The notes under the pieces are model-generated. The model ran no database searches. It worked only from the letters and a program-made list of their open reading frames with translations, and had not been told where the DNA came from. DNA of 64,000 bases from positions 143,580 to 207,579 of the forward strand of contig JAPPLF010000003.1 of NCBI GenBank assembly GCA_028874215.1, in the 5' to 3' direction. The DNA comes from Acidobacteriota bacterium. Lineage in GTDB: Bacteria > Acidobacteriota > UBA6911 > RPQK01 > JAJDTT01. How positions within the stretch are numbered: position 1 is the stretch's first letter; each line of letters starts with the position of its first letter. Positions 1-8,026 of this stretch are shown here, one piece after another. A program made the translations under genes and the position numbers.

Positions 1-2
1 AC

Positions 3-941
3 CTGATGGTCCGGATGCCGGACTACGGGAGCGCCGCCGAAACCCTGGCGGACGCCTTGATCCGGGCCGACCAGGACCTGCAGTTGCCCGCTACGGATGT
101 CTCCGGCACCTTGCACCACCACCGGAACCGCTACGGGCGCCGCCTCATGGGGGCCGACGGTCTCAATTGCATCAACTGCCACGGCCTGCGGGGCCACCCA
201 TCCACCGGTATGCCGGCCCTGGATTTGGCCGACTCCCTCGAACGCCTCCAACCCGACTGGTTCAAGCGGTACGTCCTGGACCCCGACTCCAGCCGTCCCG
301 GGACCCTGATGCCCACCTTCTTCGAAGGAGGGAAGGGAACGCTGACGGACGTATTGGGTGGAGACGCGGACAAGCAGATCGAGGCGATTCTCACCTACCT
401 GAAGGAACTGGACCAGACCCGCCTGCCGGTGGGCATGGAGCCGGAAGAGTTCTTCGACCTGGTCCCCGGGGACCGGCCCATCCTGTTGCGGACCTTCATG
501 GAGGGAGTCGGCACCCATGCCATCGCCGTGGGTTTTCCCCAGGGGATCCATTTCGCTTTCGATGCTTTGGAGGTCCGGTCCAAGCTCCTCTGGAGAGGGC
601 GGTTCCTCAACGCCGAGTCCACTTGGTCCAATCGCTTTACGCCCTTCGTGCAGCCCTTGAGCGAGGATCGGGCCAAGCTGCCTGAAACCATGCCCCTGGC
701 GTTTCTGGAGAGCGGCCTGAGCCCCTGGCCCGGCGGGATGGGTAAACGGGCGGGTTACCGGATGCGTGGATTCCGGGTCTCGCCTTCCGGCGAACCGACG
801 TTCCTCTACAGTTTGCGGGGGATCGCCGTCCGGGAACGGTTGATCCCGTCCCAGGACAATGCCTGGTTCCGGAGAACTCTCGATCTCACCGGCGACGGCG
901 AATCGGTCTGGTTCCTGGCGGCGCGGGCCCCGGAGATCTAA
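3..941 (+). CDS. C-terminal part of a secreted c-type cytochrome protein, frame interrupted
   Basis: The frame is open to the left edge, so the N-terminus is missing. It carries one c-type haem motif CINCH (168-182), followed by a typical mono-haem cytochrome fold with MPTFF as a possible axial-Met region, then a beta-rich C-terminal part (FAFDALEVRSKLLWRGRF). This arrangement is known from large secreted PVC/Acidobacteria cytochrome proteins that accompany glucose/sorbosone-dehydrogenase-like propellers, as here. The frame ends at TAA 939-941, but coding-quality sequence continues in the same frame to TGA 1104-1106, overlapping the next gene's ATG at 1100. The TAA is therefore either a nonsense mutation or a sequence error. 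Role inferred: periplasmic electron acceptor for the downstream dehydrogenase. Confidence 0.8.
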   Translation: MMVRMPDYGSAAETLADALIRADQDLQLPATDVSGTLHHHRNRYGRRLMGADGLNCINCHGLRGHPSTGMPALDLADSLERLQPDWFKRYVLDPDSSRPGTLMPTFFEGGKGTLTDVLGGDADKQIEAILTYLKELDQTRLPVGMEPEEFFDLVPGDRPILLRTFMEGVGTHAIAVGFPQGIHFAFDALEVRSKLLWRGRFLNAESTWSNRFTPFVQPLSEDRAKLPETMPLAFLESGLSPWPGGMGKRAGYRMRGFRVSPSGEPTFLYSLRGIAVRERLIPSQDNAWFRRTLDLTGDGESVWFLAARAPEI

Positions 942-1106
942 CCCCGGGGCGCAGCACTCTATCCCCCCGGCGGCCTCAAGACCCGGCTCGGCGAGCCGGA
1001 AGCCTCCATGCCCGTGCTCCGCCGGTCGGGCGGAGCCGGCGAGTTGCTGCTGCCGGTCCGGTTCCGGGATGGGCAGGCCCGGATCGAACAGGAAGTCTCA
1101 TGGTGA
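942..1106 (+). pseudogene. Severed C-terminal tail of the upstream cytochrome gene
   Basis: Fifty-four further codons follow in phase with the upstream gene. They end in LLLPVRFRDGQARIEQEVSW, which looks like the usual carboxy terminus of this protein family. The TGA sits 2 bases past the next ATG, giving normal translational coupling. No start codon with a ribosome site opens this piece, so it would be expressed only if the TAA at 939-941 is not real. Confidence 0.65.
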
Positions 1107-2599
1107 AACGTATCGGCCTACTGTCGGCGTTGGTTCTGGCGTTCGCCGCGGACCTGGACGCGCAGGAAGAGGACTACTACCGCATCGTCACCCTTCCCGT
1201 CCCGGAGACCGTCCCCTTCGAGGTCAGCGGCCTGGAGCGGCTGCCCGACGGACGGATTGCCGCGGCCATCCGGCGAGGAGAGGTCTGGCTGGTGGAGGGC
1301 GCCTACAAGGAACCGGCCGAGGGGCTCCGATTTCGCAGGATCGCCCAGGCGCTCCACGAGCCGCTGGGCCTGGTTCGCCACGGCGATTCCCTCTATCTGG
1401 CCCAGAGGAGCGAGCTGACCCGGCTCCGGGACCTCGACGGCGACGACGTGATCGACGAGTATCTCACCGTCACCGACGACTGGGGCCTCACGGGCCACTA
1501 CCACGAATACGCTTACGGCCCCCGGGTCGACGGGCAAGGGGATTTCTGGATCACCCTCAACGCCGCCATCGGGAATCTGACCGCCGATGCCGATGCCTGG
1601 CGGGGCTGGGCCTTGAAGGTGACGCCGCAGGGCCGCCTGGTCCCCGTGGCGACGGGTCTGCGATCGCCTTGCGGGATCGGAATGAACGGCCGCGGCGAAG
1701 TCTTCACCACGGATCAGCAGGGAGGCTGGGTCGCCACCGGCGCTCTCCATCACGTGGAGGAGGGAGACTTCTACGGACATCCCGACGGCCTCAAGTCGTG
1801 CTCCCTGCCCGGCTCGCCCGTCGTCTGTCCGGAGCGGATCCCCACCGGCATCACCGTCGTCGAGGCGGCCGCGCAGATTCCGGGATTCAAGTTGCCGGCG
1901 GTCTGGTTCCCCTACCGGAAGATGGGCCGGAGCGCCACCGACCTGGCGTGGGACCATTCGGCAGGCCGCTTCGGTCCCTTCCAGGGACAGCTCTTCGTGG
2001 GGGATTTCACCGACGCCATGATCTCGCGGGTGTTTCTGGAACGGGTGGGCGGACAATACCAGGGCGCCTGCTTTCGTTTCCGGGACGGATTTCAGAGCGC
2101 CGTCGTCCGCCTGGTCTTCGGAGCCGACGGCTCGCTCTTCGTGGGGGAGACCAATCGCGGCTGGAATTCCCTGGGTACCCGTTCCTACGGCTTGGAACGC
2201 CTGGTCTGGACCGGACGCACGCCCTTCGAGGTCCGGGAGATGCGGGCCCTGCCCGACGGCTTTCGGCTCACCTTCACCGGACGCGCAGACCCGGATCGGG
2301 CCGCGCAGACCGATTCCTACCGCATGATCAGCTATACGTATCTCTACCATCCCGACTACGGCAGTCCGGAGGTCGAGACCAGGGAACTGACCCTGAGAGA
2401 GGCTCGCGTGGCCGCCGGCGGTCGATCCGTGGACCTGATTGTCGAGGGTCTCCGGCCAGGCTACGTTCACGAGCTGCACCTGCCCGGCATCGTCTCCGCC
2501 GAGGGAGAGGGACTGCTCCACGCACGCGCCTATTACACGCTGAACCGGATTCCGGCCTCCGACCCCGGCTCGGAGCCGCATGCCCGAACTCGTCCCTGA
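1100..2599 (+). CDS. Secreted sugar-dehydrogenase-like beta-propeller protein
   Basis: 499 residues. An N-terminal signal peptide (hydrophobic LLSALVLAFAADLDA) precedes a propeller with repeats of the type SGLERLPDGRIAAAIRRGEVW and GDFWITLNAAIG, as in PQQ-dependent glucose/sorbosone dehydrogenase-like and NHL-type secreted proteins. The C-terminal 120 residues form a beta-sandwich (LRLTFTGRADPD...ELHLPG) often seen in these proteins. The ATG overlaps the end of the cytochrome frame, so the two genes form an operon and probably a periplasmic redox pair. Substrate unknown. PQQ use is not demonstrable from sequence alone. Confidence 0.75.
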   Translation: MVKRIGLLSALVLAFAADLDAQEEDYYRIVTLPVPETVPFEVSGLERLPDGRIAAAIRRGEVWLVEGAYKEPAEGLRFRRIAQALHEPLGLVRHGDSLYLAQRSELTRLRDLDGDDVIDEYLTVTDDWGLTGHYHEYAYGPRVDGQGDFWITLNAAIGNLTADADAWRGWALKVTPQGRLVPVATGLRSPCGIGMNGRGEVFTTDQQGGWVATGALHHVEEGDFYGHPDGLKSCSLPGSPVVCPERIPTGITVVEAAAQIPGFKLPAVWFPYRKMGRSATDLAWDHSAGRFGPFQGQLFVGDFTDAMISRVFLERVGGQYQGACFRFRDGFQSAVVRLVFGADGSLFVGETNRGWNSLGTRSYGLERLVWTGRTPFEVREMRALPDGFRLTFTGRADPDRAAQTDSYRMISYTYLYHPDYGSPEVETRELTLREARVAAGGRSVDLIVEGLRPGYVHELHLPGIVSAEGEGLLHARAYYTLNRIPASDPGSEPHARTRP

Positions 2600-2620
2600 A
2601 CCGGCTGGCCGCCCGCTTCC

Positions 2621-3913
2621 TCAGGCGCTCAGAAACCAGGACTCCGGCACCCGCACGAGCTTGAGTCTCCGGGTCCTCTTGCCCTTCTCGACAGTGTCGT
2701 ACTGGTAGGTCATGAGCACCTGGTCGCCGGAGAAGGCCAGGGAGGGATAGTGGCATCGGAAAAAGCCGCTGGGGAGTTTCCCCGCCTTCGGGTTGACCCG
2801 GATGTGGGCCACCGGCGGAGGGGAAATCCGGCCGGCCGGTTCCAGGCCGGGACTGGAGTCCACCGTCTTGAAGTTCCGCCAGGTCTGGCCCTCGTCGGCG
2901 GAGGTGGCCACGGAAAGGCGGGAACGATAATACCCGTTGCGAATCTCGTCCCCGGAGGTCTGGTTCCAGATCACCAGCAGTTGCCCCGAGTCTCGGAGCC
3001 GGTCCACGTCGCAGGGAACGTCGCCGGTGGAGAGGGCGGTGGGGCTCGCCTCATGCCAGTTCTCGCCGCCATCTTCGGAGCGGGTCTGGAAAAAGCGACC
3101 CACCTTGGTCCTCATGAGCATGAGAACGGATCCGTCCTTGAGCTCGGTCACCACCGGCTCGGCGGTTCCGCCGAATCCCCCCAGGCTCCTCTCCCCGGGA
3201 AGGGGCCAGACCATGATGGACCCCTTGGACCGCTGCCAGGTCGCTCCGCGGTCGTCGGAGAAATAAGCGAAGCAGCCGCTCATCTGAGGCCGGTGGGCGT
3301 GTCCTTCCAGGCCGATGGAATACCCGTCCAGCATTCCCGTGGCCATGGCCTGGCGGGTTTCGGGGTGAAGCCCGTTGAACTGCCAGTAAACGGGCAGCAG
3401 CAACCGTCCCGTGGAGAGCTCCGTCAATCGTCCGAAGGGAACCTGCAAGAAGGCGCCCGAAGAACCCGATCCGGGTCCCGGCAGGTCGATGTCCGATCCC
3501 TTCGACCAGTTCCGTCCGCCGTCCCGGGAGGTTGCGAAACGCAGGACTCGATGGTCGGCGTGGCGCGCCGGCGCACCGCTCAGTTCCTCGGCGTAGACCA
3601 TGCCCACGGTTCCGCCTTTGAGAGGAACGAGATGGTTCCGCGTGACGTTCATGGGTTTTCCCTGCTGCATCAGTGGGAAGGGCTTTCCCCAGGTCTCTCC
3701 CCCGTCTCGGGAGAATGACCCGGAATTTTCGTTCATCAGGGTGAGAATATGGCCACGTTCCGACGCGGCCAGGATCCGTCCCGAGCCCGCCGGCAACAGC
3801 CCCTCGTAGGTGTGTCCGCTCGCCGAAACGGTGCCGGACGCCCTCAAAGCCGCGGCTCCCGCCATTGAGGTTGCCAGGAATTGCCGCCGGCTCAGGTTGT
3901 TTCTCTCTTGCAT
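2621..3913 (-). CDS. Tat-exported sialidase/BNR-family protein
   Basis: 430 residues. The start at 3913 is chosen because AAGGAG lies 8 bases upstream and the protein then opens with a twin-arginine signal, SRRQFLATSMAGAAAL. Asp-box motifs of the S-x-D-x-G-x-x-W type recur (SRDGGETW, TSRDGGRNW, SDDRGATW, SEDGGENW, SADEGQTW), marking a six-bladed sialidase propeller. Family members cleave sialic acid or related sugars or act as lectin-like propellers; the substrate cannot be assigned. It is convergent with the propeller gene ending at 2599, and its 5' end faces the heptose genes. Confidence 0.8.
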   Translation of the reverse strand: MQERNNLSRRQFLATSMAGAAALRASGTVSASGHTYEGLLPAGSGRILAASERGHILTLMNENSGSFSRDGGETWGKPFPLMQQGKPMNVTRNHLVPLKGGTVGMVYAEELSGAPARHADHRVLRFATSRDGGRNWSKGSDIDLPGPGSGSSGAFLQVPFGRLTELSTGRLLLPVYWQFNGLHPETRQAMATGMLDGYSIGLEGHAHRPQMSGCFAYFSDDRGATWQRSKGSIMVWPLPGERSLGGFGGTAEPVVTELKDGSVLMLMRTKVGRFFQTRSEDGGENWHEASPTALSTGDVPCDVDRLRDSGQLLVIWNQTSGDEIRNGYYRSRLSVATSADEGQTWRNFKTVDSSPGLEPAGRISPPPVAHIRVNPKAGKLPSGFFRCHYPSLAFSGDQVLMTYQYDTVEKGKRTRRLKLVRVPESWFLSA

Positions 3914-4023
3914 GCTCACTCTCCTTGATTCCGCGTCGAGTTCAAGTTTCAATTCCGCGCTACGGGACGCAGCCCGGGCATTGTAGAATGGGCGGCTTCC
4001 GAAAACGAGGAGAAGCGGCGGCG

Positions 4024-4545
4024 GTGAAGATTCAGCAGCCACGGGTTCCGGAGTCCAAGGTTCTCTCGCGAGACCAGATGGCCGCGGAGTGTGAACGGCT
4101 CCGGGACCAGAAACGGACCATCGTCTTCACCAACGGCACTTTCGACCTCCTCCACGCCGGGCATACCACCTATCTGAACCAGGCCCGGGAATTGGGAGAC
4201 GTGCTGATCGTGGGTCTCAACTCGGACGAGTCGATCCGCTCCATCAAGGGGGACAAACGGCCCATCATCCGGGAGCCTTACCGGTCCCGAATGCTGGCGG
4301 CCCTGGAGTGTGTGGACTACGTGGTGCTTTTTGACGAGGATGAGCCCCGGAACCTGATCGCCGAATTGCTGCCCGATGTGCTGGTCAAGGCAGAGGACTG
4401 GGCCCACTATGTGAGCGGCCGCGATGTGGTGGAGGCCAGCGGGGGCCGGGTCGTTCTGGCGCCCCTGGTGCCGGGCCTCTCCAGCAGCGGGATCATTCGG
4501 CGGATTCGGGAAGTGTTCCAGGACCGGGAAGAGGAATCCCGCTGA
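4024..4545 (+). CDS. rfaE2: D-glycero-beta-D-manno-heptose 1-phosphate adenylyltransferase
   Basis: About 173 residues of a stand-alone nucleotidyltransferase domain matching the C-terminal half of HldE. The signature TNGTFDLLHAGHTTYL contains the HxGH nucleotide-binding motif, and the C-terminal region has the expected GLSSSGIIRRI. It transfers AMP to heptose-1-phosphate to make ADP-heptose for lipopolysaccharide core. I favour the GTG at 4024, which follows a GAGGAG, over the ATG at 3988, which has no ribosome site; the choice is not certain. hldD follows 20 bases later, so the pair is an operon of the nucleotide-heptose pathway. The kinase half (rfaE1) is not in this window. Confidence 0.85.
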   Translation: MKIQQPRVPESKVLSRDQMAAECERLRDQKRTIVFTNGTFDLLHAGHTTYLNQARELGDVLIVGLNSDESIRSIKGDKRPIIREPYRSRMLAALECVDYVVLFDEDEPRNLIAELLPDVLVKAEDWAHYVSGRDVVEASGGRVVLAPLVPGLSSSGIIRRIREVFQDREEESR

Positions 4546-4565
4546 AGAACCGAGGTTAGTGCAAC

Positions 4566-5552
4566 GTGCCCGTCCAGTACATCGTCACCGGCGGCGCCGG
4601 ATTCATCGGCCGCAACCTGGTGGCGGCGCTCAATGCCCGGGGCCACGAGGACATCCTCATCGTGGACCGTCTGGGCTCCGATCAGAAGTGGAAGAACCTG
4701 CTGGGCCTTTCGTTTGTCGACCTGGTGGACCTGGGCGAGTTCCGGGACTTCATGGCAGACTCCACCATCGACGAGCTGGAGACGGTCTTTCATCTGGGGG
4801 CCTGCAGTTCCACCACGGAGCGCGACGCCGACTACCTGCTGGACAACAACTACCGTTACTCCCAGGAAGTCTGCCAATGGTGCCTTTCCAGCGACGTGCG
4901 CTTCGTCTACGCTTCCAGCGCGGCCACCTACGGGGACGGATCTCTGGGCTACTCCGATGACGAGGCCCGGATTCCCCACTACCGGCCCTTGAACATGTAC
5001 GGCTACTCCAAGCAGTTGTTCGACCATTGGGCTGCCAGGGAGGGACTCTTCGACCGGATCGTGGGACTCAAGTACTTCAACGTCTTCGGCCCCTACGAGG
5101 ATCACAAGGGCGAGATGAGATCCATGGTGCACAAGGCCTACGGCCAGATCGTCTCCACCGGAAGGGTCCGGCTCTTCAAGTCGCACCGGCCCGGATACGG
5201 CGACGGCGAGCAACTGCGCGACTTCGTCTACGTGAAGGACGCGGTGGACGTGACCCTCTTTTTCGACGACCATCCCCAGGTTTCGGGACTCTTCAACTGC
5301 GGCACCGGGCGGGCCCGGAGCTGGAACGACCTGATGAACGCCTTATTTGCCGCCATGGGACGCTCGCCGGAGATCGAGTACATCGACATGCCCGAGTCCC
5401 TGCGCAACCAGTACCAGTACTTCACACAGGCGGACAGGGCCAAGCTCCGGTCCGCCGGTTACGATCGCCCCTTCACTTCCCTGGAAGAGGCGGTCCGGGA
5501 CTATGTGACGACCTACCTGGATCCGGTCCTTGGAGGGGCCGACCCAGCCTAG
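4566..5552 (+). CDS. hldD: ADP-L-glycero-D-manno-heptose 6-epimerase
   Basis: 328 residues, the usual length. It starts with GTG at 4566. The N-terminal Rossmann motif TGGAGFIGRNL binds NADP, and the catalytic YxxxK is seen as YGYSK with the upstream Ser in YASSAATYGDG. These features define the extended SDR heptose epimerase that inverts C6 of ADP-heptose. Gene order rfaE2-hldD with a 20-base gap fits co-transcription and a role in lipopolysaccharide inner core synthesis. Nothing in the sequence is unusual. Confidence 0.9.
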   Translation: MPVQYIVTGGAGFIGRNLVAALNARGHEDILIVDRLGSDQKWKNLLGLSFVDLVDLGEFRDFMADSTIDELETVFHLGACSSTTERDADYLLDNNYRYSQEVCQWCLSSDVRFVYASSAATYGDGSLGYSDDEARIPHYRPLNMYGYSKQLFDHWAAREGLFDRIVGLKYFNVFGPYEDHKGEMRSMVHKAYGQIVSTGRVRLFKSHRPGYGDGEQLRDFVYVKDAVDVTLFFDDHPQVSGLFNCGTGRARSWNDLMNALFAAMGRSPEIEYIDMPESLRNQYQYFTQADRAKLRSAGYDRPFTSLEEAVRDYVTTYLDPVLGGADPA

Positions 5553-5577
5553 ATCCACCAAGTTGAAAGGAGCTCAC

Positions 5578-6441
5578 GTGGCCGAACCTCTTCGCATTCT
5601 CTCCATCGGTGCGCATCCGGCGGATATCTTCGACCAGTGCGGCGGCACCATGGCCCATCACACCGCCCGCGGCGACTGGGTGGGCTGCGTCGTGCTGACC
5701 CACGGAGCCCGGGTCCACGACAAGGTCATCAGCGACTCCATGCACGGCCGGGAGACCATCCCTGAAGCCTCGGTCCTGGAGGGAATGATCGAGGAACGCT
5801 CAGACGTGAAGGCCCAGGAAGTCCGGCGCGCCTGCCGGCTGTTGGGAGTCGAAGACCTCTACTTCTTCGGGGCCGACGACTCCATCCTGCTGGTGACCGA
5901 GGAGGTGGTCCGGCGGCTGGCCCGGCTGCTGCGGAAGCTCCGCCCCAACGTGATCCTGACCCATTACCCCAAGGAAGGGGACGGTGTGGCCCAACCCCAC
6001 GCCATCACCGGTCAGATCGTGATGCACGCCATCCATTTCGCTCATTCGGTGGACCCGGGGGACCGGAATCCGCCCACCAAAGCGGCCCAGGTCTTCTTCT
6101 TCGGGACCGGAGCCGCCGCTGTCCCCAGCGACGTCTGGGCCGCCCGGGTCGGGGTCTACAACGACGTGCTGATCGAGATCACCGACGTGGTGGACAAGAA
6201 GCTGGCTGCCCTGGACTGCCTGGAGAGCCAGGGGTACGGTGGCGCCTACGCCCGCAAGCGGATCGAAACGAGTGACGGAGCCTTCGGGGTCGGGGGCCGC
6301 GTCGCCTACGCCGAGGGTTTCATCAAGATGAACGCCGAGGTCCACACCTATCTTCCCGTGACCAGCCACGCCCTGCGGGTGGCCAAGGAGTCGGATCATG
6401 AGATGATGCGGCGCCACTCCTACCGGGTTCGGGTGGACTAA
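5578..6441 (+). CDS. PIG-L/LmbE-family deacetylase-like protein
   Basis: 287 residues. The GTG at 5578 is preceded by GAAAGGAG at ideal spacing, so I prefer it to an ATG further upstream inside hldD. The family fold is clear from SIGAHPADIFDQCGGT near the N-terminus and LTHYPKEGDGVAQPHAITG in the middle, which supplies the third metal-ligand His. Family enzymes are zinc-dependent N-deacetylases of sugars or amino acids. The usual AHPDD motif reads AHPAD here: the residue normally acting as general base is Ala, while the metal-binding Asp is kept. It heads a cluster with two amidohydrolases and an MFS transporter, suggesting uptake and hydrolysis of one compound class. Confidence 0.8.
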   Translation: MAEPLRILSIGAHPADIFDQCGGTMAHHTARGDWVGCVVLTHGARVHDKVISDSMHGRETIPEASVLEGMIEERSDVKAQEVRRACRLLGVEDLYFFGADDSILLVTEEVVRRLARLLRKLRPNVILTHYPKEGDGVAQPHAITGQIVMHAIHFAHSVDPGDRNPPTKAAQVFFFGTGAAAVPSDVWAARVGVYNDVLIEITDVVDKKLAALDCLESQGYGGAYARKRIETSDGAFGVGGRVAYAEGFIKMNAEVHTYLPVTSHALRVAKESDHEMMRRHSYRVRVD

Positions 6442-6455
6442 CGTAAGGAGTTTTT

Positions 6456-7211
6456 ATGACTTCCCTATCTTTCAAACCGCGGGTGCCCGTCTTCGACGCC
6501 AACGTCAAGGTGGGCAATCATCACACTGAAGTCTCTCCCTGTGTCGACCGCGCCGGCCTGCTGGCGGAAATGGACACCCACGGGGTGGGCCGGGCCGTGA
6601 TCTACCATGCCCTGGGCGACCTGACCTCCCCGGTGGACGGAAACCGGGCGCTGGAGGCGTGGCTCGGCGGCGACGGCAGGCTTCATCCCCAATGGAGCGC
6701 CCATCCGCTGCCCCGTTCCCTGGATCAGTTGCAGGAACTCCATTCCCAGGGAAGGGTGAGCAGCGTTCGCCTGGCCGGCCTGGACATCGTCGATTTCCCC
6801 TTTCGTCCCTGGGGTTACGACCCGCTCCTGAGCTGGCTGAGCCGGGAGGGGATCCCGTTGTGGGTTCCGCTTCCGGAGATGGACCCGGATGACATCGTGA
6901 CCACCCTCCAGGCCTATCCGGACCTGGAGACGGTGCTGGTGGGGGCTCACTATATGCACGCCATGTGGGTTCAGCCCATGATGAAGGCGCTGCCCCGGAC
7001 AAACCTGGAATTGAGCCGCTACGAGCCCATCGGCCAGATCGAGGCGCTGCTGGAGGAGTTCGGAGTGGAACGTTTCGTCTATGGATCCTGGTATTGGCGC
7101 CTCGCCATGGGTCCCATGCTCTTCTACCTGCATCACGTGGGGCTTGACGACAAGGAACTTGCCCTGGTCTGCGAAGGCAATCTGCTGAGAATCCTGGGAG
7201 TGGAATCATGA
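6456..7211 (+). CDS. Amidohydrolase-2-fold protein lacking the usual metal ligands
   Basis: 251 residues; AAGGAG sits 8 bases before the ATG. The fold resembles the TIM-barrel amidohydrolase_2 family: strand and turn pattern such as SVRLAGLDIVDFP and the C-terminal LALVCEGNLLRILG matching the family's final helix. The first ligand motif, normally DxHxH, reads FDANVKVG, and the C-terminal Asp motif reads FVYGSWYW, so neither is present. The next gene is a paralogue with intact ligands, overlapping by 4 bases. It may be a non-catalytic partner of that enzyme or a binding protein; this is inference. Confidence 0.65.
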   Translation: MTSLSFKPRVPVFDANVKVGNHHTEVSPCVDRAGLLAEMDTHGVGRAVIYHALGDLTSPVDGNRALEAWLGGDGRLHPQWSAHPLPRSLDQLQELHSQGRVSSVRLAGLDIVDFPFRPWGYDPLLSWLSREGIPLWVPLPEMDPDDIVTTLQAYPDLETVLVGAHYMHAMWVQPMMKALPRTNLELSRYEPIGQIEALLEEFGVERFVYGSWYWRLAMGPMLFYLHHVGLDDKELALVCEGNLLRILGVES

Positions 7212-7960
7212 TCGACGGCGTGCGAGTGATCGATTTTCATGGACATGTGGGGGCCAACGACATCATGGGGATGGTGGACGATCCCGACCTGATGCTGCAC
7301 ACCATGGATTCCTGCGGCATCGACGTCTCCTGCGTGTTCAACATCTACTATCCGGACGGAACCACGGGCAACGACATGACGGCCCGGTTCGTAGCCCGCC
7401 ACCCCGACCGCTTCGTGGGCTTCGCCTACGTCTGTCCACTGATGCCGGCGGACAGCATGGTGGCCGAGCTGGAGCGGGCCATCGACACCCTGGGGCTCGT
7501 GGCCATCAAGCTCTATCCCCCCTTCGTTCACTGGTCCCTGGAACATCCCATCTGGGATCCCATCTACGAATTCGCCAACGAGCGGGAACTGGCCCTCATC
7601 CATCACACCGGAACCGAGTGGCAGGCCTATCCCAAGTTCCTGGGTGAAGTGGCGCCCCGCTTCCCCAAGGTCAAGTTCGTCTCGGGGCACTCGGGGAACA
7701 CCCCAGTGGAACGGGCGCAGGCCATCGCCGCGGCCCAGGCCAACGACAACGTCTACCTGGAGACCTGCTCCACGTTCCGCACTCCGGGAGTCGTCGAGCA
7801 ACTGGTGGAGGAAGGGGGAGCCGACCGGGTTCTCTTCGGCTCGGACACGCCCCTGATGGATCCCCGCCCTCAACTGGGGAAAATCATCACGGCCCGGATC
7901 TCCGACGAGGCCAAGCGCCTGGCCCTCGGCGGAAACGCCGCCCGAATCCTGGGGATCTGA
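7208..7960 (+). CDS. Amidohydrolase-2 family metal-dependent hydrolase
   Basis: 250 residues. Expected ligands are visible: DFHGH at the N-terminus, His in LIHHTG, His in FVSGHSGN and Asp in LFGSDTPLMD. The ATG overlaps the previous stop (ATGA), so the two are translationally coupled. Family members hydrolyse C-N or C-C bonds (decarboxylases, lactonases, amidases); the substrate cannot be read from sequence. Its position between a PIG-L protein and an MFS transporter points to a small catabolic cluster. Confidence 0.8.
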   Translation: MIDGVRVIDFHGHVGANDIMGMVDDPDLMLHTMDSCGIDVSCVFNIYYPDGTTGNDMTARFVARHPDRFVGFAYVCPLMPADSMVAELERAIDTLGLVAIKLYPPFVHWSLEHPIWDPIYEFANERELALIHHTGTEWQAYPKFLGEVAPRFPKVKFVSGHSGNTPVERAQAIAAAQANDNVYLETCSTFRTPGVVEQLVEEGGADRVLFGSDTPLMDPRPQLGKIITARISDEAKRLALGGNAARILGI

Positions 7961-8026
7961 GGCCCGGCTCACCGATATCCGGCCGGCCGCGACCGACACG
8001 ACCCGAAACTCGCAGGAGACGAGCAA

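Noticed and set aside
859..2664. Long open frame over the propeller gene on the same strand
   Set aside because: Shadow frame: Arg/Pro/Gly-rich composition, no family resemblance, overlaps a clear gene with signal peptide.
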